The notes under the pieces were generated by a model that worked only from the letters and a program-made list of their open reading frames with translations, was not told the DNA's origin and searched no databases. DNA of 32,417 bases, from assembly GCF_001908025.1 (NCBI RefSeq), contig NZ_MQMG01000046.1, positions 1 through 32,417 of the forward strand, in the 5' to 3' direction. Source of the stretch: Geobacillus proteiniphilus (lineage in GTDB: Bacteria > Bacillota > Bacilli > Bacillales > Anoxybacillaceae). This document shows, piece by piece, positions 1 to 6,803 of the stretch (the first letter of the stretch is position 1; each line of letters begins with the position of its first letter). The position numbers and the translations under genes are program-made.

Positions 1-246
1 GGGGGGGACTCCATTCCAGAAGGAAAGCTGACAATCGTTGCAGTGAAAAAAGGCAGCAACGATATAGCTCCTGCGTTAACACTAGACGGAAAAACCGTTT
101 GGACAACGGGAGTTCCAGGAGGTCCGAATAATGGTGCAGACGCACATATACCATCAAATATGAGACTGGGTGAATCTGGAAAATGGGCATTACTCGTCTA
201 TCTTGGAAAAACGTACTGGGATTACGTTGTAATCGACGTAAATTGA
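1..246 (+). CDS. C-terminal part of a DUF4871-like protein (5' truncated)
   Basis: The reading frame is open from the first base of the window and ends at TGA 244-246, so the start lies outside; the GTG at 43 is internal. About 81 residues are visible. The Gly/Asn-rich stretch, the HIPSNMRL segment and the closing beta strand (WDYVVIDV) look like the C-terminal immunoglobulin-like part of Bacillaceae DUF4871 lipoproteins, which are probably extracytoplasmic. That assignment is from memory of the family and is tentative. The last codon and the stop overlap the end of an IS605-type mini-element (243-295), so the C-terminus may differ slightly from the ancestral one: removing the element in silico would give VKR-stop instead of VN-stop. 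No catalytic motif is visible. Confidence 0.55.
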   Translation, partial: GGDSIPEGKLTIVAVKKGSNDIAPALTLDGKTVWTTGVPGGPNNGADAHIPSNMRLGESGKWALLVYLGKTYWDYVVIDVN

Positions 247-295
247 ACGCTCTCCCACTTACGCTCACGCTGGGAAGTGGCGGTCTTCTCGGTTC
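243..295 (-). repeat. IS605-type mini-element, copy A (53 bp)
   Basis: Read on the minus strand, this starts after TCATCTC with GAACCGAGAAG, forms a hairpin around CCACTTCC/GTAAGTGG and ends GTGGGAGAGCGTTCAA. The same left flank (TCATCTC), left end (AACCGAGAAG) and right end (GTGGGAGAGCGTTCAA) occur at 10530-10633 on the plus strand. Subterminal hairpins and a right end of TCAA are typical of IS200/IS605 elements, which do not duplicate their target. It has no coding capacity, so it would need TnpA supplied elsewhere to move. The boundaries are inferred by comparing the two copies. Confidence 0.65.
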
Positions 296-413
296 GAGAT
301 GACAAAATAACAAGTGAAGCCAAAGGTGTTGCCGCACCTTCGGCCCCGCAATAGACGGTTCCCATAAAGGGGATCGGCGCGAGCAGAAGGAAATAATCCG
401 CCTAAGCGCCTCG

Positions 414-510
414 TTAACTTAAGGGTGGATATTTCTTTTGATTGTGCGACAGTATTGAAACCATGCGACTTGCGAAAAAACATCAATGCTTCAAATACTG
501 TCATCGGCAT
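414..510 (-). pseudogene. Decayed holin-like toxin (Hol_Tox / TxpA-BsrG-like) gene
   Basis: On the minus strand a good ribosome binding site (GGAAGGGGG, 513-521) precedes ATGCCGATG and the peptide MTVFEALMFF, the hallmark start of small Bacillaceae holin-like toxins of about 30 residues. The usual hydrophobic middle is missing. The usual C-terminus (SILSHNQKK) is present but in another reading frame and reads through to a stop at 414-416. The simplest reading is an internal deletion plus frameshift. Downstream (about 375-438) an imperfect inverted repeat lies where such loci carry a stem-loop and antisense RNA. A longer frame runs on to 265 but is not like any family. Confidence 0.5.
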
Positions 511-599
511 CACCCCCTTCCAAATCAGGGGAGGCCGATCCACCCTCAAGTCACCGTAACATATTCACATAGTTAAGAGATTCGTTTACCGTTTTTGAG

Positions 600-624
600 A
601 GCCTGTCCACGCCATGGACAGGCT
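600..624 (-). terminator. Hairpin directly after mscL
   Basis: Arms AGCCTGTCCA (600-609) and TGGACAGGCT (615-624) pair perfectly over 10 bp with a 5-nt loop, starting one base past the mscL stop. No T-tract follows on the minus strand, so it may act as a 3' stabiliser or a weak terminator. Confidence 0.5.
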
Positions 625-625
625 T

Positions 626-1021
626 TCACGTCGTTTCCCGCTGCTGTTTTAACAAATCGCGAATCTCTGTGAGCAGCTCCTCTTCTTTCGTCAGCGTCGG
701 CGCCGTTTCTTTGACGTCTTCCTGTTTTTTCATCCGCTCGTACAGTTTGTTGAGCAGTTTGACAAACAGGAAAATCGAAAACGCGATGATCAAAAAATCG
801 ACGACTGTTTGGATAAACGCCCCGTATTTCACTTCCGCCTTGCCGACTTTCCAAGACAAGTCGCTGAAATTGATGCCGCCTAAAATCAAACCGACGAGCG
901 GCATGATGATATCATTGACGAGCGAGGAGACGATTTTGCCAAACGCCCCGCCGATGATGACCCCGACGGCTAAATCGACCACATTGCCGCGGAGAGCAAA
1001 TTTTTTGAATTCGTTCCACAT
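626..1021 (-). CDS. mscL: Large-conductance mechanosensitive channel MscL
   Basis: 131 residues, the normal MscL length. The N-terminus ([20 protein letters not shown]) with the conserved [21 protein letters not shown] stretch forms the pore-lining first membrane helix. The second helix (about residues 67-90, [19 protein letters not shown]) and a charged cytoplasmic C-terminal helix ([16 protein letters not shown]) follow. The homopentameric channel in the plasma membrane opens at near-lytic tension to release solutes on hypo-osmotic shock. The start is supported by AAGGAG about 8 nt upstream on the minus strand. It appears monocistronic, and the hairpin at 600-624 follows the stop. It reads as intact and ordinary. 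Confidence 0.97.
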   Translation of the reverse strand: MWNEFKKFALRGNVVDLAVGVIIGGAFGKIVSSLVNDIIMPLVGLILGGINFSDLSWKVGKAEVKYGAFIQTVVDFLIIAFSIFLFVKLLNKLYERMKKQEDVKETAPTLTKEEELLTEIRDLLKQQRETT

Positions 1022-1170
1022 GCCAATCTCCTTCCTAAGAAAGTGCTCGTCTGCATTATACCCGATCAGCCGCTGAGGTGAAACATTTCTAGTTTAAATC
1101 ATAGAAAATCAATAAGTTTTATAGTATTATAAAGTAGGTGAACAAAATGGAAAAGGGGGAATTATGCATC

Positions 1171-2394
1171 ATGGAGTTGACCGCACAACAACGAGACGTT
1201 CGCGCGAAACAAGCAGCGAACGCCCCGAAACATCCGACTGCGTGGATTATTGCTGTTTCCTGCCTCATATTGATCGGTGGAACGTTGTTCTTATATAGCC
1301 GCGTTTCTTGGCAACAGGCGCTTTTGTACGTGTTAGGGGCGTTTGGTGGATTTGTATTGTACCAGGCGCATTTTGGCTTTACATCTGCTTGGCGCAAATT
1401 CATTTTGTACCGCCAAGGGGAAGGTATTCGGGCGCAAATGGTGATGATGGCTGTGGCCAGCGCGTTGTTTTTGCCGCTGCTCGTGAAAGGCTCGGCGCTC
1501 GGGCACCCAGTGTCAGGGTATGTATTTGGCGTGGGGGTATCAGTCATCGTCGGCGCCTTCCTGTTTGGCATCGGCATGCAGCTTGGCGACGGCTGCGCGT
1601 CCGGGACGTTGTACCATATCGGCGGCGGCGATGTGAACGGCATCGTGACGCTCATCGGGTTCATCGCTGGCTCAGTCATTGCGACGACCCACTTTGACGT
1701 GTGGGCGAAGATGCCACAATTTGAGCCGTTCTCGTTCATTGGCGAGTTCGGCGCCTTGGGAGGGTTTTTGCTTCAGTTGGTTTTGCTGGCAGCGGTCTAC
1801 TATGTGGTGACCGTGGCGGAAAAACGGCGCTATGGCCAACTCGTTGCTACATCGCTTGAGAACCGTCATGGCTGGAAAGCGATTTACAAAGGGCCATGGT
1901 CGCTTCTGGTCGGGGCGTTGCTCTTGGCTGTAACGAACGCGCTTGTGCTGATGATTAGCGGTAAGCCGTGGGGCATTACGTCTGCCTTCGCCCTTTGGGG
2001 GGCGAAGTTCGTGCAGCTGTTTGGCGTCGATCCGACCGCTTGGGCGTACTGGCAAGATGAAGCGAAACGGCAGGCGCTCGCGAATCCACTCTACTACGAT
2101 ACAACGACCGTGATGGACATCAGCTTGATGGTCGGCGCCTTATTGGCGGCAGCGCTGGCGGGCCGCTATACAAAAACGATTCAGTGGAAGCGTCCGACGC
2201 GCATGACGATCGGTGCGCTGATCGGCGGCCTGATGATGGGATACGGCGCCCGGCTGGCGTTCGGCTGCAATATCGGCGCGTATTTCGGCGGCATTGCGTC
2301 ATTCAGCGCCCACGGCTGGGCGTGGTTTGTCTTTGCTTTCCTCGGCAGCCTGATCGGCGTCAAACTGCGTCCGTATTGCGCGTACAAAAACTAA
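1171..2394 (+). CDS. YeeE/YedE-family sulfur-compound transporter (TsuA-like)
   Basis: About 407 residues, very hydrophobic, with roughly ten membrane segments in two related halves. Each half has a signature with a conserved cysteine: GIGMQLGDGCASGTLYHIGG (about residues 131-150) and GARLAFGCNIGAYFGG near residue 355. Characterised members of the family import thiosulfate, and the cysteines line the path; the exact substrate here is inferred. The chosen ATG (1171) has AAGGGGGA about 10 nt upstream. An in-frame ATG at 1147 with AGGTG 6 nt upstream is an equally plausible start, adding eight residues. No TusA/YedF partner gene follows; the gene ends in a strong terminator (2409-2440). Confidence 0.88.
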   Translation: MELTAQQRDVRAKQAANAPKHPTAWIIAVSCLILIGGTLFLYSRVSWQQALLYVLGAFGGFVLYQAHFGFTSAWRKFILYRQGEGIRAQMVMMAVASALFLPLLVKGSALGHPVSGYVFGVGVSVIVGAFLFGIGMQLGDGCASGTLYHIGGGDVNGIVTLIGFIAGSVIATTHFDVWAKMPQFEPFSFIGEFGALGGFLLQLVLLAAVYYVVTVAEKRRYGQLVATSLENRHGWKAIYKGPWSLLVGALLLAVTNALVLMISGKPWGITSAFALWGAKFVQLFGVDPTAWAYWQDEAKRQALANPLYYDTTTVMDISLMVGALLAAALAGRYTKTIQWKRPTRMTIGALIGGLMMGYGARLAFGCNIGAYFGGIASFSAHGWAWFVFAFLGSLIGVKLRPYCAYKN

Positions 2395-2408
2395 ACGTCC
2401 GAAAGTCG

Positions 2409-2440
2409 GCATCCCGTCGTTTTGACGGGGTGCTTTCTTT
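2409..2440 (+). terminator. Rho-independent terminator after the YeeE/YedE gene
   Basis: Arms GCATCCCGTC (2409-2418) and GACGGGGTGC (2424-2433) form a GC-rich stem with one G-T pair, followed by TTTCTTT. It isolates the transporter from psuK. Confidence 0.88.
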
Positions 2441-2587
2441 ATGCCGTTTTTGCCGGACGGCATATGGTACAATGGCAGTGAGGCTTCGAAATGCGCAGCT
2501 GCCGGCTTTTTTTGAAACCGTTTTCCTTGTTTCGGGAGAGAGGAAAGAGCGCGGCGGTGTTCATTGGAAGAGAGGGGGAAGAAAGGA

Positions 2588-3532
2588 ATGCGACAAGCGG
2601 CCTCGATCGTCTGCATTGGCGGGGCGAACGTCGACCGAAAGGCGCGGTTGCTCACTCCGTTTCGGCTCGGCACGTCCCATCCCGTCGCCACGACGCAAAC
2701 CGCGGGCGGGGTGGCGAGAAACATCGCCGAAAACTTAGGGCGGCTTGCTCAACCTGTTTCGCTCGTCAGCACCGTTGGCGATGACCGCGATGGACAGTGG
2801 CTCATTGACGTGACGAGTCGGTACGTGGATTCACGGCACATCGTGCGAACGTCAAAAGCGAACACCGGGACGTATACAGCGGTGCTCGATGAACGTGGCG
2901 AGATGGTCCTCGCCTTGGCGGATATGGTGATTTATGATACAGTGGGAAAAGAATGGATGAAGCAGCGATGGCCCGAACTCGGCCCGATTTCAGCCGTCGT
3001 GCTTGATACGAATTTTTCAAGCAACGCCATTCAGTGGACAATCGAGCAGTGCCGTAGGGAGCGCCTCCCGCTTTGTGTGGTGACCGTGTCGGTTCCGAAA
3101 GTCAAGCGGCTGCCCGCTGATTTAAGCGGGGTGACGTGGCTTATCACGAACGAAGCGGAAGCGAAGGCGCTTGCCGAAGACGACGGTCGCAGCGTGTCCG
3201 AAGCGATGGAGGCGCTCGTTCGTTTGGGCGTCGAGAACGTTGTCGTCACGCGCGGCGCAAACGGCGTCGCGTACGCCACCAAGCAAGGGGAAACAGGAGC
3301 GATTGCGGCGCCGAAGGTTGAGGCCACCGACGCCACCGGAGCGGGCGACGCCTTTGCGGCTGGATTTTTGTACGGCGTCTTAGGCGGACATACGGTGGAA
3401 GACGCCTGCCGCTTTGGGATGAGCAGCGCGTCGCTTACGCTGCAAACGGCCGAAACGGTGCATTCCGCTTTGAATGAACACCTGTTGCAAGCCGCCTATG
3501 CGCGGTATTTTCGCGAAGGGGGAACGAAGTGA
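2588..3532 (+). CDS. psuK: Pseudouridine kinase (PfkB family)
   Basis: 314 residues. N-terminal [13 protein letters not shown] and [15 protein letters not shown] carry the PfkB substrate-binding glycines. Near the C-terminus [18 protein letters not shown] is PfkB signature 2 with the anion hole and the catalytic Asp of GAGD. PfkB kinases with this GGANVD start next to a pseudouridine-5'-phosphate glycosidase phosphorylate pseudouridine at the 5' position in the cytoplasm. The specificity is inferred from this sequence type and from psuG directly downstream. The ATG at 2588 is preferred because AGGGGGAAG lies 6-7 nt upstream; the upstream TTG at 2564 has no site. The stop overlaps the psuG start, indicating translational coupling. 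Confidence 0.88.
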   Translation: MRQAASIVCIGGANVDRKARLLTPFRLGTSHPVATTQTAGGVARNIAENLGRLAQPVSLVSTVGDDRDGQWLIDVTSRYVDSRHIVRTSKANTGTYTAVLDERGEMVLALADMVIYDTVGKEWMKQRWPELGPISAVVLDTNFSSNAIQWTIEQCRRERLPLCVVTVSVPKVKRLPADLSGVTWLITNEAEAKALAEDDGRSVSEAMEALVRLGVENVVVTRGANGVAYATKQGETGAIAAPKVEATDATGAGDAFAAGFLYGVLGGHTVEDACRFGMSSASLTLQTAETVHSALNEHLLQAAYARYFREGGTK

Positions 3533-4437
3533 TGAATGATTTTCTCGTCTTTTCCGAAGAAGTCGCTCAAGCGAAGGCGGAACAAAAGCCGATAGTCGCC
3601 TTAGAATCGACGATCATCTCGCATGGCATGCCGTATCCGGAAAACGTGCAGACGGCGAAAGACGTCGAGCGGATCATCCGCGACCGCGGCGCCGTGCCAG
3701 CAACAGTGGCGATTTTCAATGGAAAAATTAAAATTGGATTGACAGAAGCGGAACTTGAACAGTTAGGGACAAGCCGCGATGTAGAAAAAGTGAGCCGCCG
3801 CGACTTGCCGTATGTCGTCGCCATGAAGAAACACGGGGCGACTACCGTGGCGGCGACGATGATTTGCGCTGAGATGGCTGGCATCCGCGTGTTTGCGACC
3901 GGCGGCATCGGCGGAGTGCACCGCGGCGCCGAACAGACGATGGACATTTCCGCAGACTTGCAGGAACTGGCGCGCACAAACGTCGCGGTCGTCTGCGCCG
4001 GGGCGAAATCGATTTTGGATTTAGGATTGACGCTTGAATACCTAGAGACGCACGGCGTTCCGGTCATCGGCTATCAGACGGACGTCCTGCCGGCGTTTTA
4101 TTCGCGGACGAGCCCGTTTCGCGTCGACTATCGCCTCGACAGCGTGGAAGAGATCGCCCAGTTCATCGAAACGAAATGGGGGCTTGGGTTAAACGGCGGT
4201 GTTGTGATCGCTAATCCTGTCCCAAAAGAAGATGAGCTCGAGGAGTCGTATATCACCGCCATCATCGAACAAGCGCTCAAGGAAGCGGAACAACAGCACA
4301 TCACCGGAAAAGCGGTCACCCCGTTTTTGCTTGACCGGGTGAAAACGTTAACCGGGGGCAAAAGCTTGCAAGCAAACATCGCCTTAGTGAAAAACAACGC
4401 CGCCTTGGCGGCCGACCTTGCCCGAGAGCTTTCTTGA
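3532..4437 (+). CDS. psuG: Pseudouridine-5'-phosphate glycosidase
   Basis: 301 residues, full length for the IndA/YeiN family. Diagnostic stretches include [47 protein letters not shown] and [11 protein letters not shown], covering the active-site Glu, Lys and metal-binding region of the known fold. The enzyme reversibly cleaves the C-C glycosidic bond of pseudouridine 5'-phosphate to uracil and ribose 5-phosphate, completing the salvage begun by PsuK. The start ATG overlaps the psuK TGA by one base (a GTG at 3529 is a possible alternative) and AAGGGGGA lies about 8 nt upstream. Followed by a GC-rich hairpin. Confidence 0.96.
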   Translation: MNDFLVFSEEVAQAKAEQKPIVALESTIISHGMPYPENVQTAKDVERIIRDRGAVPATVAIFNGKIKIGLTEAELEQLGTSRDVEKVSRRDLPYVVAMKKHGATTVAATMICAEMAGIRVFATGGIGGVHRGAEQTMDISADLQELARTNVAVVCAGAKSILDLGLTLEYLETHGVPVIGYQTDVLPAFYSRTSPFRVDYRLDSVEEIAQFIETKWGLGLNGGVVIANPVPKEDELEESYITAIIEQALKEAEQQHITGKAVTPFLLDRVKTLTGGKSLQANIALVKNNAALAADLARELS

Positions 4438-4444
4438 TGCGAAA

Positions 4445-4472
4445 GCCCCCGCCCTGATTGAAGGGCGGGGGC
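4445..4472. terminator. GC-rich hairpin between convergent genes
   Basis: Arms GCCCCCGCCCT (4445-4455) and AGGGCGGGGGC (4462-4472) pair perfectly over 11 bp with a 6-nt loop. It lies between psuG (plus) and the coiled-coil gene (minus), so it probably stops both. On the minus strand it is followed by a short TTT; on the plus strand there is no T-tract. Confidence 0.65.
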
Positions 4473-4490
4473 ATGATAGCGGTGGAGGAT

Positions 4491-4865
4491 TTATCGAGCG
4501 TGAAGCAAATGGCGGATTTTTCGATCATGCTGGGCGATTTTGACGGAGTGGAAGTCGACCGTTTCTTGTGTTTCAACTAGTTCGACGCGGACGTGGCCGA
4601 GTTTCGCTTCGAGCCGTTCGAACCGTTCGTTGATGGTGCGCTCCAACTGGGCGATCTGCCGCTCAAACCGCCCGTCCATCTCCTCGATGCGCCCATCCAT
4701 GTCTTCGATGCGCTTGTCCATTTCGTTCGTTTTTTCGTTCAACGTTTGGACTTGGCGTTGAAGCGAGTCGAATTTTTCATGGAGCGCCTCGAACTGTTTG
4801 CGCATATCAGCCGCGTACAAATCAAGCACTTGCAAAATTTGCGCCAATATCGTTTTTTCTTCCAT
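4491..4865 (-). CDS. Small coiled-coil protein of unknown function
   Basis: 124 residues, almost entirely helical. From about residue 35 to 85 it has near-heptad repeats with a recurring E-M-D-x-R-I-E pattern (MDKRIEDMDGRIEEMDGRFE), then QLERTINERFERLEAKL. The acidic/basic alternation fits a parallel coiled-coil oligomer. No signal peptide or membrane segment is seen, so it is probably cytoplasmic. I do not recognise a defined family beyond generic coiled-coil proteins common in Bacillaceae. The ATG at 4865 is chosen because AAGGAGGTG ends 8 nt upstream on the minus strand; the GTG at 4874 lies inside that site. Confidence 0.75.
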   Translation of the reverse strand: MEEKTILAQILQVLDLYAADMRKQFEALHEKFDSLQRQVQTLNEKTNEMDKRIEDMDGRIEEMDGRFERQIAQLERTINERFERLEAKLGHVRVELVETQETVDFHSVKIAQHDRKIRHLLHAR

Positions 4866-4979
4866 CACCTTCACCTCCTTTCCACTCCAGTATATCAGAC
4901 AAGCAAGTTAACGAGAAGAAAAAACGGTTTCAAATCTGACGGGATTTCGTCTATGATGGATAAAGGAGGATGCGCTGCT

Positions 4980-5111
4980 ATGGCTGAAATGATCACTTAT
5001 TCATCTTTTGCCACTGACTGGCTGCCTATCACAATCGTTTCGGCCGCTGTCGCTGTCAGTGTTTTCATTGCTATTCTTGTATTTAAAGTAGGGTTAAAAA
5101 GAAAATCGTGA
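4980..5111 (+). CDS. Small single-span membrane peptide (43 aa)
   Basis: An AAAGGAGG site (4962-4969) stands 10 nt before ATG 4980. The product has a polar N-terminus (MAEMITYSSFATDW), one hydrophobic span (LPITIVSAAVAVSVFIAILVF) and a basic tail (KVGLKRKS). By the positive-inside rule the C-terminus is predicted to be cytoplasmic. I do not recognise the family. The strong ribosome binding site and the classic one-span layout make it a credible small protein rather than a chance frame. It lies between the coiled-coil gene and the left SEC-C remnant and is not obviously part of an operon. Confidence 0.6.
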   Translation: MAEMITYSSFATDWLPITIVSAAVAVSVFIAILVFKVGLKRKS

Positions 5112-5154
5112 ACCCTTCACGGGGCTAGCTGAACGTCGACGCCCAGCCGGCACC

Positions 5155-5310
5155 ACGGGCGAAATCGGGAGCGGGAAAAAGTATAAAAAGTGTTGCGGGA
5201 AGTAAGCACACGTACTTTGGCTTAAAAAACAGCCTGCCTCCGCGCATTGAAGCGAGGGGCGGGCTTGTTGCTTAACAAAGACCCGCCTATAAGGTTAAGC
5301 TTATCTAAAA
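5155..5310 (+). repeat. Left copy of a diverged direct repeat: SEC-C 3' end, hairpin, dioxygenase 3' end
   Basis: The frame from about 5155 ends GSGKKYKKCCGK and TAA (5203-5205), a SEC-C zinc-motif tail without its N-terminal cysteines. A GC-rich hairpin (about 5232-5264) follows, then on the minus strand a segment (about 5270-5305) like the last codons of the dioxygenase gene at 8392. The same three parts in the same order occur at about 8285-8430, and 23 nt (5170-5192 and 8294-8316) are identical. The left copy is the more decayed: its dioxygenase-like frame has an early stop. The two copies bracket about 3 kb holding the XRE/ImmA gene, the PIN remnant and the TnpB element. The 360 bases from 5112 to 5472 otherwise hold only promoter and operator sequence. 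Confidence 0.55.
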
Positions 5311-5354
5311 ACGTTTACAAATAGTGCACAATGCTTATTCCAAAAATTGCGAAG

Positions 5355-5383
5355 TTGATTGATCCATGCCAACACGATATGGT
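5355..5383 (+). promoter_or_regulatory. Possible promoter of the XRE/ImmA gene
   Basis: TTGATT (5355-5360) and TATGGT (5378-5383) are separated by 17 bp, just upstream of the first operator. The -10 box matches the consensus only moderately. Confidence 0.35.
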
Positions 5384-5397
5384 ATGTTAAAAGAAAG

Positions 5398-5458
5398 GTT
5401 AATAAAAATTAACATTAATATCGGTTTATGACTCTATTTTGTGTTAAAAATAATTAAC
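5398..5458 (+). promoter_or_regulatory. Two GTTAA-N6-TTAAC operators
   Basis: GTTAA-TAAAAA-TTAAC (5398-5413) and GTTAA-AAATAA-TTAAC (5443-5458) are perfect 5-bp inverted repeats with the same 6-bp spacer, 45 bp apart. They lie between the probable promoter and the start of the XRE-family gene, so they are likely autoregulatory binding sites for its HTH domain. The binding itself is inferred. Confidence 0.6.
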
Positions 5459-5472
5459 ATAAAGGGGGTGCG

Positions 5473-6636
5473 ATGATGGAGATTAAACAAACGATCGCGA
5501 AAAATCTAAATCGGGTAAAAAAAGAGTTGGGATTGAATAATCAGGATTTAGCCGAAATGATGGGCGTGACGAGACAAACAGTTGCCAAATATTTAAAAGG
5601 GGAGCAAATTCCTGACAGTGCAAAATTATTTCTTCTGTCACGACGCTTGAATATCCCGATGAAGGATTTTATCGTTTCTTCAGATGATCAGCATGAACAA
5701 ATTTCTTCTTTCATGTTTCGTGCGGATAACCCTAAAGAAAACTTCCGTCTGATTGATCAAAATCAAGTGAATCGGATCATGAATGATTATTATGAGCTGC
5801 TTGTCTCTTTTGGAGAGGCTAGTGTCGCTTATTTGCCCCCGACGTATAAATTAAAGCTTGTTGATAATGAGTTAACGGAGGAACATAAGACAATCATTCG
5901 ACAAGCAGCGGAACAAACGAGGAAAATGTTTGGCCTTGATCATGTGATCCCAAGTGATATTTATGCGGTTTTAGAGCACCATGGTATACATGTCATCGCG
6001 TTGAAAACGATTGATAAAAAAGTTGATGGTTTATCGGCTTACTCCCAAGAAAAAGGGGCTTTTATTTTCCTTAATGATCACGACGAAATATCTGAGGAAC
6101 GAAAACGGTTCAGTGCCATTCATGAACTTGGCCATCTTATTTTTCATCGTGAGGAGTATCGAAGTGATCTTGGTTCTCTTACTTACAGCAGTGCAAGAAA
6201 GGAAATCAACGAAAAAGTCGCCACGTTGTTTGCGAGCTACTTTCTCATTCCCCGTGAACAGTTGCGGGAATATGCCTATTATTTTAAACGATATGTTACC
6301 ACTGAAACGATTGTTGAGCTCAAGCGCCAATTTTTTGTCAGCGCTGAAGCCCTAATGAGAGCTTTATTGGACGAACAATACATTTCCCAAAAGACGTACG
6401 GCTTTTTGCGAAAAACGTTGTGGGAGCAAGGGTATAAAGATCAAGAACCCGCTCCAATCGATTATATTCCAAAAAACCGCAAATTGACCTATTTTGTGAA
6501 ACAGGCGTATTTCGAGGGGAGCATTACGATTAATAAGGTATGCGAAATCCTTGGATGCGATTTGCGGACCGCTAGAGAAATGATCAAGGGATGGTATAAG
6601 GAGCATGGATGTTCAGAAAATACGGGGGCTTTATAA
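5473..6636 (+). CDS. XRE-family HTH plus ImmA/IrrE metallopeptidase regulator (antitoxin-like)
   Basis: About 386 residues. Residues 5-60 are a Cro/C1-type HTH (LNNQDLAEMMGVTRQTVAKYLKG). From about 130 to 300 is an ImmA/IrrE (COG2856) peptidase domain with zinc motif HELGH near residue 216, followed by EKVATLFASYFLIPREQL. The C-terminal 90 residues contain a second HTH-like stretch (INKVCEILGCDLRTAREM). Such XRE-ImmA proteins act as antitoxins or stress-triggered repressors, often next to a PIN-like toxin gene; here a PIN-like frame overlaps the 3' end by 32 nt. ATG 5473 or the adjacent ATG 5476 can serve as start; the second has better spacing to AAAGGGGG (5461-5468). Two inverted-repeat operators upstream suggest autorepression. 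Confidence 0.88.
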   Translation: MMEIKQTIAKNLNRVKKELGLNNQDLAEMMGVTRQTVAKYLKGEQIPDSAKLFLLSRRLNIPMKDFIVSSDDQHEQISSFMFRADNPKENFRLIDQNQVNRIMNDYYELLVSFGEASVAYLPPTYKLKLVDNELTEEHKTIIRQAAEQTRKMFGLDHVIPSDIYAVLEHHGIHVIALKTIDKKVDGLSAYSQEKGAFIFLNDHDEISEERKRFSAIHELGHLIFHREEYRSDLGSLTYSSARKEINEKVATLFASYFLIPREQLREYAYYFKRYVTTETIVELKRQFFVSAEALMRALLDEQYISQKTYGFLRKTLWEQGYKDQEPAPIDYIPKNRKLTYFVKQAYFEGSITINKVCEILGCDLRTAREMIKGWYKEHGCSENTGAL

Positions 6637-6803
6637 AAAGAGGGCGGTGGTGGACAACAATGTGTTAAACGATTTTTATGAGTTGGGCAGGATGGATTTA
6701 CTGACGAGAGTGTTTGGCCGAGTGTGTGTTCCCGAGAGTATTTTGCTGAATGAGACTCCTGGCGATATCCGGACGGCTTTGCAACAAATCGATTACAGAC
6801 ATA
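6605..6803 (+). pseudogene. PIN-like toxin gene, truncated by the TnpB element
   Basis: A frame overlapping the XRE/ImmA stop encodes KRAVVDNNVLNDFYELGRMD and then VFGRVCVPESILLNE, an N-terminal PIN-like pattern with the first acidic metal-binding residue (VVDNN). About 65 codons later it runs into the left end of the IS605-type element and stops. The remaining catalytic acids are absent. PIN-domain proteins are RNases that serve as toxins in type II modules; the pairing with the upstream regulator is inferred from overlap and the known association of COG2856 proteins with PIN-like partners. AAGGAG is too close to ATG 6605, so translation may begin at a GTG a few codons later (about 6648). 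The distal half is not clearly recognisable beyond 8133. Confidence 0.6.

Noticed and set aside
265-549. 94-residue protein as annotated by its full open frame
   Set aside because: Only the first ten or so residues match a known toxin; the rest is read-through in a shifted frame, so it is treated as a pseudogene.
1119-1739. 206-codon frame on the minus strand
   Set aside because: Antisense shadow of the YeeE/YedE gene; low-complexity composition, no ribosome binding site.
5155-5205. A small SEC-C protein gene on the left
   Set aside because: No start codon or ribosome binding site and the N-terminal cysteines are missing; it is a remnant within a repeat.
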